From the NCBI GenBank assembly GCA_964569295.1, contig CAZMVU010000001.1, positions 62,001 to 126,000 of the forward strand: a stretch of DNA of 64,000 bases, written 5' to 3'. The notes under the pieces are model-generated. The model worked only from the letters and a program-made list of their open reading frames with translations. It was not told where the DNA came from and ran no database searches. Positions 18,035-29,071 of this stretch are shown piece after piece. Made by a program: the position numbers and the translations under genes. The stretch comes from CAZMVU01 sp964569295. Lineage in GTDB: Bacteria; Hydrogenedentota; Hydrogenedentia; Hydrogenedentales; JAGMZX01. How positions within the stretch are numbered: the stretch's first letter is position 1; every line of letters starts with the position of its first letter.

Positions 18035-19275
18035 ATATGCTGCTACGTTACTGTTTTCTTTCATGTGCCGCGGCATTGCTGATGCGAAGCGCCGGCGCCA
18101 CAGCCGAAACCTTTCAGTTCGGGCCGGCGTTCCGGGTGGGCCCGCAACCGCGGGATATCGTGGCCCCGGATCTCGACGGGGACGGCTGGCCCGAAATCAT
18201 CACAGCGGATTGCGGCGCCATGGTGGACAGGCATGAGGAGCGGCCGGCCAATGATGAGTTATCCATGTTGCGCGCCGAAGGCGACCTCGACTACGTAAAG
18301 CACCACCCCTCGCTCAAGACCGGCTTCGCCCCCTATTGCATCGCTATTGCCAATATCGATGCAATCAAGATGCCGGACATCGTGGTGGCCAGTTTTCTCG
18401 CCGCACGAAACCGTGACCTTTCTCTTTACCGTAACCTGCCTGAGGGCATCTTCGAAACGTTGCGATTTCGCGTGCCCGATGAAGGGCTCGACTATTACCG
18501 GCACACGGACGGTGATGGGCTCCCCATCTTTACCCAGCCCGGCCTTACCGCATTGGCAATCCGTGACATGGACGGCGACGGTTACCGCGATGTCATCGCG
18601 ACCGGCTGGTCGAGCGATGTGCTCGTCTACTTTCCCGGTGAGGACGGAGAATATTTCGGCAATCCCACGCTGATCCCCTGCGAAGGCGGCCCGCGGGATG
18701 TGGCTGTACACGACTTCGACGGCGACGGCATCGACGATCTCGCTGTGGTGCTTCATGCGACAGGGGAAGTTGCCTTGTGGAAGGGCGATGGCGAGGGCCG
18801 TTTTACCGAAGAAACCCGCTTCTCGACGCGCGGCCGCCTGCCCACGACGCTGCGCATCGCTGATGTGAATGGGGATGGTAAGGCCGACATTTGTGTGTCC
18901 CATTCGCACACGGACGACTCGGTGGCCGTCTTCTACGGCGACGGCAAATTCCGCTTTAGTGTTTCGCAGGAACTGCTGGTGGGGGAACACCGCGACGTCC
19001 TCGAGGAGGGTATCCATGATCTGGTGGCCGCGGATCTCACCGGCAATGACCGCGTCGATCTGGCGGTTGCCTGCTTTGCCGCGTTGCGGGTGGTGGTTTA
19101 CGTGAACACATCCGAGGATGTGAACCGCCCGCAGTCATTCAGCCGGGAGGAGTACACGTTTCGTGAGGGGCGCCCCCGCGCCTTGTGTACGGCAGACTTC
19201 AACCAGGACGGCAAGCCCGATCTGGCGGTTGCCCAGTGGGAACCCGACGCCGTGCAGCTTCTACTCGGCCGCTGA
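18031..19275 (+). CDS. Exported FG-GAP/VCBS repeat protein
   Basis: 414 residues, GTG start overlapping the stop of pdxA (GTGA). Signal peptide (about 1-27, ending ATA), then at least six repeats with calcium-binding DxDGDG-like loops (for example DLDGDGWPE, DMDGDGYRD, DFDGDGIDD, DVNGDGKAD, DFNQDGKPD), typical of a seven-bladed FG-GAP propeller. Such domains bind calcium and ligands at the cell surface. The coupling to pdxA may be fortuitous. Exact role unknown. Confidence 0.88.
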   Translation: MNMLLRYCFLSCAAALLMRSAGATAETFQFGPAFRVGPQPRDIVAPDLDGDGWPEIITADCGAMVDRHEERPANDELSMLRAEGDLDYVKHHPSLKTGFAPYCIAIANIDAIKMPDIVVASFLAARNRDLSLYRNLPEGIFETLRFRVPDEGLDYYRHTDGDGLPIFTQPGLTALAIRDMDGDGYRDVIATGWSSDVLVYFPGEDGEYFGNPTLIPCEGGPRDVAVHDFDGDGIDDLAVVLHATGEVALWKGDGEGRFTEETRFSTRGRLPTTLRIADVNGDGKADICVSHSHTDDSVAVFYGDGKFRFSVSQELLVGEHRDVLEEGIHDLVAADLTGNDRVDLAVACFAALRVVVYVNTSEDVNRPQSFSREEYTFREGRPRALCTADFNQDGKPDLAVAQWEPDAVQLLLGR

Positions 19276-21495
19276 GTGCATGTGCCGTCCCTTCAGTTGA
19301 CGCACGAGGTTCTTGTATTCCTCGCGTGACAAGGGCCGGTGGCCGAAGCGCACGTCGTTGTAGATACGCAGGGCGTTCATGGCTGGCGCCAGCGTAAAGC
19401 CGTCCCCCGCCTCGAGCGCCTCCTGCACTTCCTCTGCGGTTTTGGCGCCGCTGCCCGCGCTGCGCTGGTCCAGTTTTCGCAGAGTGTACTGGTAAAGGCG
19501 TACGGCACGCGCCTGGTCCGCCGTGAGGGTGTAGCGGCGGTGGGGCGTGCGGCGGCGCAGGTATACCACGAGCCCGACAAAAGCGGCGAGCGCCATTCCG
19601 AGCAACACCATCGCCGGTAATCGCCGGGACAGCCCACGCACCAGTTCCCGCTGTTCCGCCGTATCGCTGCCGGTTTCCACCCTGTCACCGCTGCCGAAGA
19701 GCCGCAGTGCAATCTCGCGCAGGCGGCTAATCTCGAAGCCGCTCTCGTAGCCGATGATGTTTTGGTACCAGAACATCTTCATGTCGAGGGCGATGCGGGA
19801 CAAGGTGCTCATGACACGCTGCATACCGTAGAGTGCGGGATCCACCCGGGGCGATGGGTCGACTACGACCCAACCATGTCCGAGGAAGTAGACCTCGGGC
19901 CAAAGATGCGCGTCGGAAGCGCGCACAATGTACGAGCCGCTGCTTTCATCCCACTCGCCACCGCGGAAACCCGTCACCACACGCGCGGGAATCCCCTGGC
20001 TGCGCAACATGAGCGCCAAGGCGCTGCCGAATAGCTCACAATGCCCGCGCCGGACCTCCGTTACGAAGTCGTCCACAGGGTGTATCGGCGAAAGGGCCGG
20101 CAGGTCCGTCGTGTACAGGAACGTATCGCTGCTAAGCCACTGCCGCACGGCCTCGACCTTCTCGTACACCGTGTCCGCACCCGCCATGATTTCTTCGGCC
20201 AAAGACACGGTGGCGGGTTCGAGGTCGTGCTGGGTCAGTACGTCATAATCCTCCTGGGACAACACGAGTTCGTAGTCGTGCGAGGCGTTACGGAGCTCGT
20301 CCGGCTTGGGCTCAGCCACCTCGGAGAATACTTCGTAGGTAAGCCGCCGGGAACCGCGCGTTTCGAGAAGGACGGTAAAATCGTTGTGGTCATCCCAACT
20401 CAGGCGCATACCGCTGGGCTCCCCCACGATGCGCACCTCGCGCACCAGGTCCAGGCACGGCAATCCCTGTTCGGGCACGGAATCCATGTAGATTTCCTGG
20501 CGCACCGTCCGCCGGCCTTCCACCGGTGCCCGCGCCAGTTCCTGGGGTGGCGAGTGGCCATCCCGCAATTTGGCACGCCGGAAAGGGGTAACCGTCGCCT
20601 CGGCAGTCGGTTCGAGGTGGTCTTTCAAAGCGCGCCGCCGCCACCCGCCGCTCCGGTATTCATTGTGGGTTGTGGTGCGCCAGTACTGGCGGCCGCCATA
20701 GAACCCCGTTTCGATATCCGGAAACTCGACATGCATCACCGCAGTGCGATCCTGTTGAATGAAAGCGTCGCCACGCAGGCTCACCTGATCGGTGAGGCCG
20801 GTCCGGCGTAAATCCGGCGATTCGTCCCGCCCAAAGAGTCCCGCTTCGATGCGTGGTGTCACGACGAAGAGTAACGCATTGCACAGAAGTACGGCCACTG
20901 ATAATACGGCAATGGACAGGCCCACATGCCAGTCGGGGCGCCGCGCCGCCGCTTCCGTGCTTCCGGTGAACAAGCCATTCTCGCCCCCCCCAGGCATCAG
21001 TGCGAGAGAAGCCTGGGCGTGCTGGTGAGTTTCGAATTCCAGGCGGAGCGCTGCCAGTGCCCACACACTGCTCACGACAAACAAGAGCAGCACCAGGCCG
21101 ATCTCCGGTTCCGGCGCCTGCACCGCGGCCGTAAGCAGGAGAAAGAAGGCCATGAGGTAGAGGTGGTAGTAATTCCTCGACGTCTTCACGTGGAGGAGTG
21201 TGTGCGCCTGTATGAAGATGACAAGGGCGACGAGCGCGTTAATTTGGCCCAGCGTGATATAGGTGTAGGGGATGAAAAACAAGTAGGCTATCTGGAGCGC
21301 ACGGGTGATATGCCGATACACGGGATACGAACGGTCCAGTCTTTCACCCAGGGGCATCAGCGCGAACAAAAGGAGCGGCACAGCCAAGAGGCCCATGCCG
21401 TAGTCATTCACCGTCACGAGGGCGAGATAGCCCGCGAGCACGATCAGAATCGTGGCCAGGCGCAAACTGCGCGATTCCCACCTAAGCCTAGGCAT
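19261..21495 (-). CDS. TgpA-like membrane transglutaminase-fold protein
   Basis: 744 residues from the ATG at 21495 (GGGAGG 7 bases upstream). N-terminal block of about six transmembrane helices (DUF3488-like), a large extracytoplasmic transglutaminase-core domain, another transmembrane helix, and a C-terminal DUF4129-like cytoplasmic tail. The catalytic triad is complete: Cys486 (GHCELFG), His530 (DAHLWPE), Asp546 (VDPSPR). The start lies inside the DUF58 gene, overlapping by about 8 bases, and moxR is just upstream: the conserved moxR-DUF58-TgpA operon. Its cellular role is not settled; in Pseudomonas the homologue is essential. Confidence 0.92.
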   Translation of the reverse strand: MPRLRWESRSLRLATILIVLAGYLALVTVNDYGMGLLAVPLLLFALMPLGERLDRSYPVYRHITRALQIAYLFFIPYTYITLGQINALVALVIFIQAHTLLHVKTSRNYYHLYLMAFFLLLTAAVQAPEPEIGLVLLLFVVSSVWALAALRLEFETHQHAQASLALMPGGGENGLFTGSTEAAARRPDWHVGLSIAVLSVAVLLCNALLFVVTPRIEAGLFGRDESPDLRRTGLTDQVSLRGDAFIQQDRTAVMHVEFPDIETGFYGGRQYWRTTTHNEYRSGGWRRRALKDHLEPTAEATVTPFRRAKLRDGHSPPQELARAPVEGRRTVRQEIYMDSVPEQGLPCLDLVREVRIVGEPSGMRLSWDDHNDFTVLLETRGSRRLTYEVFSEVAEPKPDELRNASHDYELVLSQEDYDVLTQHDLEPATVSLAEEIMAGADTVYEKVEAVRQWLSSDTFLYTTDLPALSPIHPVDDFVTEVRRGHCELFGSALALMLRSQGIPARVVTGFRGGEWDESSGSYIVRASDAHLWPEVYFLGHGWVVVDPSPRVDPALYGMQRVMSTLSRIALDMKMFWYQNIIGYESGFEISRLREIALRLFGSGDRVETGSDTAEQRELVRGLSRRLPAMVLLGMALAAFVGLVVYLRRRTPHRRYTLTADQARAVRLYQYTLRKLDQRSAGSGAKTAEEVQEALEAGDGFTLAPAMNALRIYNDVRFGHRPLSREEYKNLVRQLKGRHMHSAAE

Positions 21496-22585
21496 ACACC
21501 ACCTCCCGCGGATCGAGCACCCGCCGGCTGCTTCCATGCCGCGCGCCCCACTCGCTGGGATCGGGGGAGACGTGCACCGCGTTCGCCCAGGGGACATCAA
21601 GGCTGCGCACCGCATAGTCCGGTTCGAAGTCCGTATCGGGCGCGGCGGGCTCCAACCGGGCCAGGGTATCGAGCAGGCGGTTTTCATGGGCGACCCCCTC
21701 GCCGCCCTCAAGCTTCGTCCCCGGCGCGAGAAATGCCACGTTGTAATGGCGGCGCAACAAACTCACCGCAAGCGAAGCCACGATTTCGATAGCTTCCTCG
21801 AAGCGCTCGTCAAACTCGGGCACATCGGGGCGATCGCGTGTGTCAAGCACGAAGATGACGTAGCGCGAGCGCTCCCGCGTCATCTCACGCACCACCCACG
21901 TACCTACCCGCGCACTCACTTTCCAGGCAATGCGGCGCAGATCATCGCCCACGACATACTCGCGCAGCGTGTGAAATTCATCACCGTCCCCCGAGGCAGC
22001 CGCGGCTATCTGTCCCCCCGAGCTGAATTGGGCTACTGAGGCGGCGCGTACGGAATGGACCTGCGGGTATACGAGTACCTCGGCATCATCGCGCAGGCGG
22101 AAGGTGCGTTCATGCAGGCCGAAGGGATAGCTGCACACCAGATCGTAAGGTGGCACCTGATACACGCCGCGCCGGGGGAATACCTCGCGGATATTTACCT
22201 CCGCCGCACGGCCTGCCGGCAGACTGCGCACGAAACCGGTAACCTGTCCACGCCGTTCGCTGTTTTCGATGTGGATGCCAAAGGCGGGCGTCAGGCGGCG
22301 GGTATTCTCGAGGCGCACCCGTACCCAAAACGGCTCACCCCGGTGAACGGCATGGGGCGATTCGCGCCGCATGAGTATACCGCGCAGGCTGAAAAAGCGC
22401 GTCCACACATAGGAAATGATCTGGAAGCTCACCAAGGTACCAAAGATGATGTAGAGTAACTGGTTGCCCGTGTTCCACGCTGCCGCCAGGGCCAGCACCG
22501 TCATGAACATAAAGGCCAGGCCGGCAAACAGGACGCGCATCTTTGCGCGGCGCGTGCTGCGGCCCTTGAACCATCTGGCAGGCAT
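21488..22585 (-). CDS. DUF58 membrane protein
   Basis: 365 residues with two N-terminal transmembrane helices (about 18-58) and a cytoplasmic region ending in the DUF58 domain, whose signature reads EFHTLREYVVGDDLRRIAWK (about 225-245). This is followed by a vWA-like core with VIFVLDTRD. GTGAGG lies 6 bases before the ATG. It overlaps the TgpA gene downstream and follows moxR by about 15 bases, so all three are one operon; DUF58 proteins are thought to be clients or partners of the MoxR ATPase. Confidence 0.93.
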   Translation of the reverse strand: MPARWFKGRSTRRAKMRVLFAGLAFMFMTVLALAAAWNTGNQLLYIIFGTLVSFQIISYVWTRFFSLRGILMRRESPHAVHRGEPFWVRVRLENTRRLTPAFGIHIENSERRGQVTGFVRSLPAGRAAEVNIREVFPRRGVYQVPPYDLVCSYPFGLHERTFRLRDDAEVLVYPQVHSVRAASVAQFSSGGQIAAAASGDGDEFHTLREYVVGDDLRRIAWKVSARVGTWVVREMTRERSRYVIFVLDTRDRPDVPEFDERFEEAIEIVASLAVSLLRRHYNVAFLAPGTKLEGGEGVAHENRLLDTLARLEPAAPDTDFEPDYAVRSLDVPWANAVHVSPDPSEWGARHGSSRRVLDPREVVYA

Positions 22586-22599
22586 GGGGCTACCTCACC

Positions 22600-23559
<960 letters not shown>

Positions 23560-23828
23560 GGGGCATTGTCTCTCCACCAGTTTGCCGGCTATCCGTGCAT
23601 CCCCCGAACCTGTGTTCGGCGTTTGTTGTTGCGGCCGGCAGCGTTGCGTCCAACCAGACCGGCCGCGTACCCCCGGGACAAGCCCGGTCCATCCCGCCGT
23701 TTTACGTAACATCCGGCAAGGAATGTCTATTCGCGCCCCGGCAGCATCCTTTGGCTGCGGCGGGCTGCGCACCGTCTAATCCGCAGCGCTATGAAGTATC
23801 CCCGCAAAGCCCAGGCATGCCGCACACG

Positions 23829-24797
23829 CTAAAGCCAGCGATCGAACCACTCATCCGCCACCTCGAGAACTTCCCGGGTGAAGGTGTGGTACCCATCCTG
23901 GTGGGTAAAATGATCGATGGCCCCCGGCGCGCCGAGGAGCTTATAGATCCGGGCCGCGTGCTTGACTGCCTTGTCGCACGAGCGCGGTGAAGGCATTGGG
24001 GTATCGCTCATTGATGTCACTATCAACGTAGGACTCGGCGCCGCAAGCGCCAGCAGGTGCTCCCAGTCAAAACCAATCCCCTCATCCTCCGCGCACTTGC
24101 GCAACTTGGGCGCTAACAACAATTCGGGCATGGGCGGCCACACCGCCGGGTCTTTTTGTGCGGCGAACCGCGTGAAACCGCAACTCGCCACACATGCCTG
24201 GATCCGCTCATCGAAGGCGGCAAGCAGCAGCGCGTTGAAACCGCCGATGCCATGGCCGATCACGCCAATCCGGGCACTGTCCACGCGCCGCTGTTCGTCC
24301 AGGAGGTCGAGCGCGTACATGTGGTCCATCAGCATCTTGCCCGCGGCGGACAGCTTGGTGTTTTCCTTGGTGTAGTTCTTCATGTCGAAGGGACGCTGCG
24401 ACCCTGTCCGCCGCTCCCCCACACCCAGCGTGTCCGTCGCCAGGGTCACATAGCCCAGTTCTGCGTAGTGTTGGGCGAAAGCTAGCCTGTGATCGCCCTC
24501 CATGCCCGCCGCCTCGTCTTTGCCGTAGGGCGTTTCCTGGTGACAGCAAAGCAGCGCCGGCGCTTCATCCTTACCTTCGGGTATAAAGAGCCACCCGGAG
24601 ACCCGTTCCCATCCCTCGATGAAGTAGTTCACGCGCCGCCGCGAGTAACCGTGGTAGTCCATCTCGTCCACGGTCTTCGTCTGGGTCTCTGCGCGGTTCT
24701 TGGGCATCGTACCCAACACGGCACGCACCTGCTCCTCAATCTCACCACGCAATTTCGGCCACGTGGCCAGGCTCTTCAGTTTTGAAAGGTCGACCAT
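23829..24797 (-). CDS. Alpha/beta hydrolase with Gly at the nucleophile position
   Basis: 322 residues. Resembles the large dienelactone hydrolase / acetyl-xylan-esterase-like group: N-terminal helical part, strand-rich core, and a His near the end in DHFTHQDGYHTF. The nucleophile elbow reads IGVIGHGIGG: the residue that should be Ser in GxSxG is Gly183 (codon GGC at 24251-24249). A Ser codon AGC differs by one base. The protein may be inactive as a hydrolase, use another residue, or this could be a sequencing change. Two starts are possible (24815 GTG, 24797 ATG); the ATG is preferred for its family-like start, with GGAG 12 bases upstream. Confidence 0.75.
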   Translation of the reverse strand: MVDLSKLKSLATWPKLRGEIEEQVRAVLGTMPKNRAETQTKTVDEMDYHGYSRRRVNYFIEGWERVSGWLFIPEGKDEAPALLCCHQETPYGKDEAAGMEGDHRLAFAQHYAELGYVTLATDTLGVGERRTGSQRPFDMKNYTKENTKLSAAGKMLMDHMYALDLLDEQRRVDSARIGVIGHGIGGFNALLLAAFDERIQACVASCGFTRFAAQKDPAVWPPMPELLLAPKLRKCAEDEGIGFDWEHLLALAAPSPTLIVTSMSDTPMPSPRSCDKAVKHAARIYKLLGAPGAIDHFTHQDGYHTFTREVLEVADEWFDRWL

Positions 24798-25148
24798 TCG
24801 TCTTCTTTGCTCCACTTCATCTTAAGGGCATGGCCTGCGCTGCACGCCGGGCTCGGCCGCGCGGCAAGTAAACGACCATCATGAAGCACCCAGCCAGCAA
24901 ACCAATGCGGTATACCTGGGGCTCAAAAGCATAGTAAGCACACCGCAACGCTGCTTCAAGGGGAACTCCTGGGGGTGTGGGCATGCCCGAAACCAAACAT
25001 GCCCTTGCGCCCGTTCGATAGTGCCTGTGCGCGCTTTCCCTTGTCAAACGTTCCCGATCGGGCGCGCGGGCCGCGCGCAAGCCGCTGGACAGGTGCGCCG
25101 CCCCTTCGACTAGCCACACAACCACACGTTCGCTATAATGCCGAGGTT
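24798..25148. other. Divergent intergenic region with a -10 element before ligA
   Basis: No gene supported. TATAAT at 25134-25139 sits just before the ligA start; no good -35 at 17 bases. Transcription starting from it would begin only a few bases before the ATG, so ligA might have a very short or no leader, or a promoter further upstream. The rest is GC-rich and unremarkable. Confidence 0.35.
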
Positions 25149-27182
25149 ATGGCAGCTAATGAACAACAGATTCCGAAAAAAGCGCGCACGCGACATGCCG
25201 ATCTGAGCCGCCAGATCGAGCATCACAACCAACGCTATTATGTTGATGCCGCGCCGGAAGTGAGCGACTTCGAATACGACACCCTGCTGCGCGAACTCAT
25301 CGACCTCGAAGCGCGCTACCCGGCCCTGCGCACCCCCGGCTCTCCCACCCAGCGTGTGGGGGGCGCGCCCATCGAAGGCTTCGAAACAGTCACGCACCGG
25401 GTGCCCATGCGCTCCATCGACAACACGTACAACCAGGCAGAACTGCGCGCATTCGACACGCGCGTACGCAAGGGGCTTGGCGGCGAAACACCGGCCTATG
25501 TGGCCGAACTCAAGATTGACGGAGTCGCCATGTCGCTGCGGTATGAAGCCGGCGTGTTCGCCCGTGCGGTTACGCGGGGCGACGGCTTCCAGGGCGACGA
25601 CGTCACGAACAACGTGCGAACCATCCGCACGCTGCCCCTGCATCTTGAGGGGGAAGCGCCCGAACTGCTCGAGGTGCGCGGTGAGATTTTCATGCGCGCA
25701 CAGGAGCTCGACCGGATCAATGCCGAGCGCGCGGAACGTGGTGAAGCCTTGTATCGCAACCCGCGCAACCTCACCGCCGGCACCTTGAAACTTCTGGACC
25801 CGAAGCAGGTTGCCCGGCGCCGCCTCGAGTGCTATGTCTACGAGGTTGTCCCCGGCGACGGTTACCCGGTTACCAGCCACAGGCAGTCCCTGGCCGATCT
25901 GGCCGCATGGAAGCTCCCCGTGAACCCCGATCACGCCTACTGCACCACCATCGAGGAGGTTATCGCCTTTTGCGATGCCTGGGCCGAGAAACGCCACACC
26001 CTCGACTACCCCATTGACGGTATCGTGGTTAAGGTCGACAGCGCAGCACACCGCGAACGCCTGGGCGCCACATCGAAGGCGCCCCGCTGGGCTATCGCCT
26101 ATAAGTACCCGGCCGAGGTCGCGCGCACGCGCGTCGAGGAAATCCGGGTGCAAGTCGGCAAGAGCGGCGCGCTTACCCCCGTCGCCTACATGCAGCCTGT
26201 GGAAATCGCGGGCTCCGTGGTGCAACGGGCCACCCTGCACAACTTTGAGGATCTGGCCAAGAAAGACATTCGCGAAGGGGACCTCGTGGAAGTGCAGAAA
26301 GCCGGCGAGATTATCCCCCAGGTCCTCCGTTACATCCCCGAAGCGCGCGAGCAAGATGCCCAGCCCTTCTCCCTCCCCACGCAATGCCCGGCATGCCACG
26401 CCCCGGTGCATAAAGACCCCGATGGCGTCGTTCTGCGGTGCCTCAACCTGTCGTGTCCGGCCCAGGTCAAAGAGCGCCTGGAGCATTTCGCCAGCCGTAA
26501 GGCCATGGACATCGAAGGCATGGGCCCGGCCGTGGTCGAACAACTGGTGGACCGCGGCCTCGTGAAAACCCCGGCGGACTTCTACCACCTGGACGCCAAG
26601 ACCTTGGCGAGCCTCGATCGCATGGCCGACAAATCCGCCAACAACCTCGTCGCTGCCATTGAAGCGAGCAAGTCGCGGCCGCTCAGCCGCCTGCTTTTCG
26701 CGCTCGGCATTCGGCATGTGGGCAGCCATGTAGCGGAATTGCTCGCCGAACACTTCGGCAGTATCGACCGCCTTATGCGTGCCGACACCGACACCCTCGC
26801 CAATATCCACGAGATCGGGGCAACCCTCGCGGAAAGCGTTCGCCACTTCTTCGACACGCCCGAAAACCGCGATCTGGTGCAAGCCCTGCGCGCCGCCGGC
26901 GTAAACATGGTCCAGGAACAGCCGGCCCATGCCAGCGGCGGCCCCCGGCCCTTCGAGGGCAAGACCTTTGTGGTCACCGGCAAGCTGCAAGCGTTTACCC
27001 GCGACGGCATCCACGCGCGCATCAAGGCGCTGGGCGGCAAGCCAACCTCAAGCGTCAGCAAGAATACGGACTACCTTGTTGCGGGTGAAGATGCCGGGAG
27101 CAAGCTCTCGAAAGCACAACAGTTCGGCGTGCCCGTGCTTTCCGAAGCCGACTTCACGCGCCTTGCGGAGGAGAACGCATGA
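25149..27182 (+). CDS. ligA: NAD-dependent DNA ligase
   Basis: 677 residues, the usual length. Adenylation domain with active-site Lys122 in LKIDGVA, OB fold, a four-Cys zinc finger (CPACH ... CLNLSC, about 415-440), helix-hairpin-helix motifs and a C-terminal BRCT domain (about 600-677). Joins nicks in replication and repair using NAD. The start at 25149 is chosen over 24975 because the extra 58 residues are not protein-like and overlap the promoter region. Its stop overlaps the ATG of the next gene (ATGA), coupling it to the lipid transport operon. Confidence 0.97.
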   Translation: MAANEQQIPKKARTRHADLSRQIEHHNQRYYVDAAPEVSDFEYDTLLRELIDLEARYPALRTPGSPTQRVGGAPIEGFETVTHRVPMRSIDNTYNQAELRAFDTRVRKGLGGETPAYVAELKIDGVAMSLRYEAGVFARAVTRGDGFQGDDVTNNVRTIRTLPLHLEGEAPELLEVRGEIFMRAQELDRINAERAERGEALYRNPRNLTAGTLKLLDPKQVARRRLECYVYEVVPGDGYPVTSHRQSLADLAAWKLPVNPDHAYCTTIEEVIAFCDAWAEKRHTLDYPIDGIVVKVDSAAHRERLGATSKAPRWAIAYKYPAEVARTRVEEIRVQVGKSGALTPVAYMQPVEIAGSVVQRATLHNFEDLAKKDIREGDLVEVQKAGEIIPQVLRYIPEAREQDAQPFSLPTQCPACHAPVHKDPDGVVLRCLNLSCPAQVKERLEHFASRKAMDIEGMGPAVVEQLVDRGLVKTPADFYHLDAKTLASLDRMADKSANNLVAAIEASKSRPLSRLLFALGIRHVGSHVAELLAEHFGSIDRLMRADTDTLANIHEIGATLAESVRHFFDTPENRDLVQALRAAGVNMVQEQPAHASGGPRPFEGKTFVVTGKLQAFTRDGIHARIKALGGKPTSSVSKNTDYLVAGEDAGSKLSKAQQFGVPVLSEADFTRLAEENA

Positions 27183-28261
27183 GCGAGGTGCGCATCGCTT
27201 GTCCGGAAACCCTCGACCAGAACTCCGGCCGCGCCCTCCTGGGCGACCTGATGGCGCACAAACTCGGCAAAGACCAAACGGTCATCCTTGATTTTTCCAA
27301 GACCCGAAACATGGATTCGCGGGGTGGCGCCGCGGTCATCGAAATGTCCGAGTTCACCGAAAAGCGCCGCGCCACATTCAGCATCGAAGGGCAAACCGGT
27401 GAGGTCGCAGAGTTTCTCGAACTCGTGCAGCCGTCGCTTGGATTCAAGCAGCCACCGAAAAAGGCCGAACCGAATACTTTTGAAGAACTGGGCGACTTCG
27501 TGCTGCGTGGATTGGCAGAGAGCCGCCAGTTCTCTGCGCTTCTCGTAGACGCTATCTACTGGACTATCCTGGCGCCCTTCGAGGGCGAGCATTTCCGCTG
27601 GAACATGCTCATCGACGAGATCTACGAAATGGGCGTGCGTGCCGTGCGTATCGTGGCGCTCATGAATTTCCTTTTGGGCCTCATCATCGCCATGCTCTCT
27701 GCCAAGCAGGTGGAAACCTTCGGCATCTCGATCTACGTGGCCGACCTCATCATGATCGCCTTCGCCCGTGAACTCGCCGCGATCATGACGGCCATCGTGG
27801 TATCCGCGCGCACCGGCGCCGCCATAACCGCCGAAATCGCCACCATGAAGGTACAGGAAGAAATCGACGCGCTGCGCGGCATGGGAATCAATGTCACTCA
27901 GTTCCTCGTGGCCCCCAAGCTCTTGGCGCTCGTGCTCGTCATGCCGTGTTTGACGGTCATCGGCCTCATTGCAGGCGTCCTTGGCGGCGCCTTCTGGGGC
28001 GTCTTCGTACTCGACTTTCAGCCCTCGGTCTGGTTTACCGAAACCCAGAACGCGGCGTACATTGAAGACTTCGTGCAGGGCTTCTCGAAGTGTTTTGTGT
28101 TCGCCATCGCCATCGCGCTGATCGGTTGCCACAACGGTTTCCGCGTCACCGGCGCATCCCGCGGCGTAGGGCGCATGACCACACGCTCGGTGGTGCAGGA
28201 TATCTTCATGATCATCTGCATCGACATTATTTTTGCAATGGTCTTTTACTATTTCGCATAA
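27179..28261 (+). CDS. mlaE: MlaE-type ABC permease with N-terminal STAS domain
   Basis: 360 residues: a STAS/MlaB-like domain (about 1-95; DSRGGAAVIEM) fused to an MlaE permease (about 110-360) with five or six transmembrane helices and the conserved acidic EIATMKVQEEIDAL region that faces the ATPase. It would export or import lipids across the inner membrane as part of an MlaFEDB-like complex; in E. coli MlaB is a separate protein, so here it is fused. ATG overlaps the ligA stop. MlaF and MlaD genes follow. Confidence 0.93.
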   Translation: MSEVRIACPETLDQNSGRALLGDLMAHKLGKDQTVILDFSKTRNMDSRGGAAVIEMSEFTEKRRATFSIEGQTGEVAEFLELVQPSLGFKQPPKKAEPNTFEELGDFVLRGLAESRQFSALLVDAIYWTILAPFEGEHFRWNMLIDEIYEMGVRAVRIVALMNFLLGLIIAMLSAKQVETFGISIYVADLIMIAFARELAAIMTAIVVSARTGAAITAEIATMKVQEEIDALRGMGINVTQFLVAPKLLALVLVMPCLTVIGLIAGVLGGAFWGVFVLDFQPSVWFTETQNAAYIEDFVQGFSKCFVFAIAIALIGCHNGFRVTGASRGVGRMTTRSVVQDIFMIICIDIIFAMVFYYFA

Positions 28262-28291
28262 CACGATCGAAGGAAAGGCCGCGCTGGAACC

Positions 28292-29059
28292 ATGGCCGAG
28301 AACATCATTGAAGTACGCAACCTCGTCGCGCACTATGGCACTTTCAAAGTACTCGACAATATATCCTTCGACGTGCGCCGGGGCGAGATTTTTCTGATCA
28401 TCGGCGGCAGCGGCTGCGGCAAAAGCACCCTGCTCAAACAGATGTGCGGCCTTCTCACCCCCACAACCGGGCAAATCCTTTACAATGGGGAAGACCTTGC
28501 CAGTATGGATGAAGAGGAAATGGCCCGCATGCAACGCACCATCGGCATCGCATTCCAGAACAGCGGCCTCTTGAACGCCATGACCGTCGGCGACAACGTG
28601 GCCCTGCCCTTGCGCGAATACGGCAATGTGGACGAGGCATTCATCGATCCCCTCGTGCGCATGAAGCTCAGTCTCGTCGGGCTCTCCGACGCCCAGCACC
28701 TCCTGCCCGATGAACTCTCCGGCGGCATGCGCAAGCGCGCCGGTCTCGCGCGCGCCATCGCCCTCGATCCGCCCCTCGTCTACTTCGACGAGCCCTCCGC
28801 AGGCCTGGACCCCATCATGGCTTCCGGGCTCGACCAACTGATTCTCAACCTGCGCCGCCTACTTGGCATCACTTTTGTCATCGTTACGCACGAACTCGAC
28901 AGCATACGCACCGTGGCGGACCGCATCCTCATGCTGGATCGCGGTGAAACCATATTTCTTGGGTCACTCGAAGAAGCCGAATCCAACGCGCCCGAACGTG
29001 TACGCCAGTTTTTCGAACGCAAGCCGGATGTGTTCATCGCGCAGCGCAACATTTCATAA
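28292..29059 (+). CDS. mlaF: MlaF-type lipid ABC transporter ATPase
   Basis: 255 residues with Walker A GGSGCGKST (Lys44), ABC signature LSGGMRKR (about 142), Walker B VYFDEPSAGLDP and the switch His in VIVTHEL. MlaF drives lipid movement between inner and outer membrane. AAGGAAAGG lies about 14 bases before the ATG. It follows the permease gene by 30 bases and precedes the MCE gene by 12. Confidence 0.95.
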   Translation: MAENIIEVRNLVAHYGTFKVLDNISFDVRRGEIFLIIGGSGCGKSTLLKQMCGLLTPTTGQILYNGEDLASMDEEEMARMQRTIGIAFQNSGLLNAMTVGDNVALPLREYGNVDEAFIDPLVRMKLSLVGLSDAQHLLPDELSGGMRKRAGLARAIALDPPLVYFDEPSAGLDPIMASGLDQLILNLRRLLGITFVIVTHELDSIRTVADRILMLDRGETIFLGSLEEAESNAPERVRQFFERKPDVFIAQRNIS

Positions 29060-29071
29060 GGAAAGATCCCC

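Noticed and set aside
25110..27014. 634-residue minus-strand frame opposite ligA
   Set aside because: Exact antisense of ligA; the plus-strand protein matches its family throughout.
27071..28837. 588-residue minus-strand frame opposite the mla genes
   Set aside because: Antisense of mlaE and mlaF; His/Asp-rich and without motifs.
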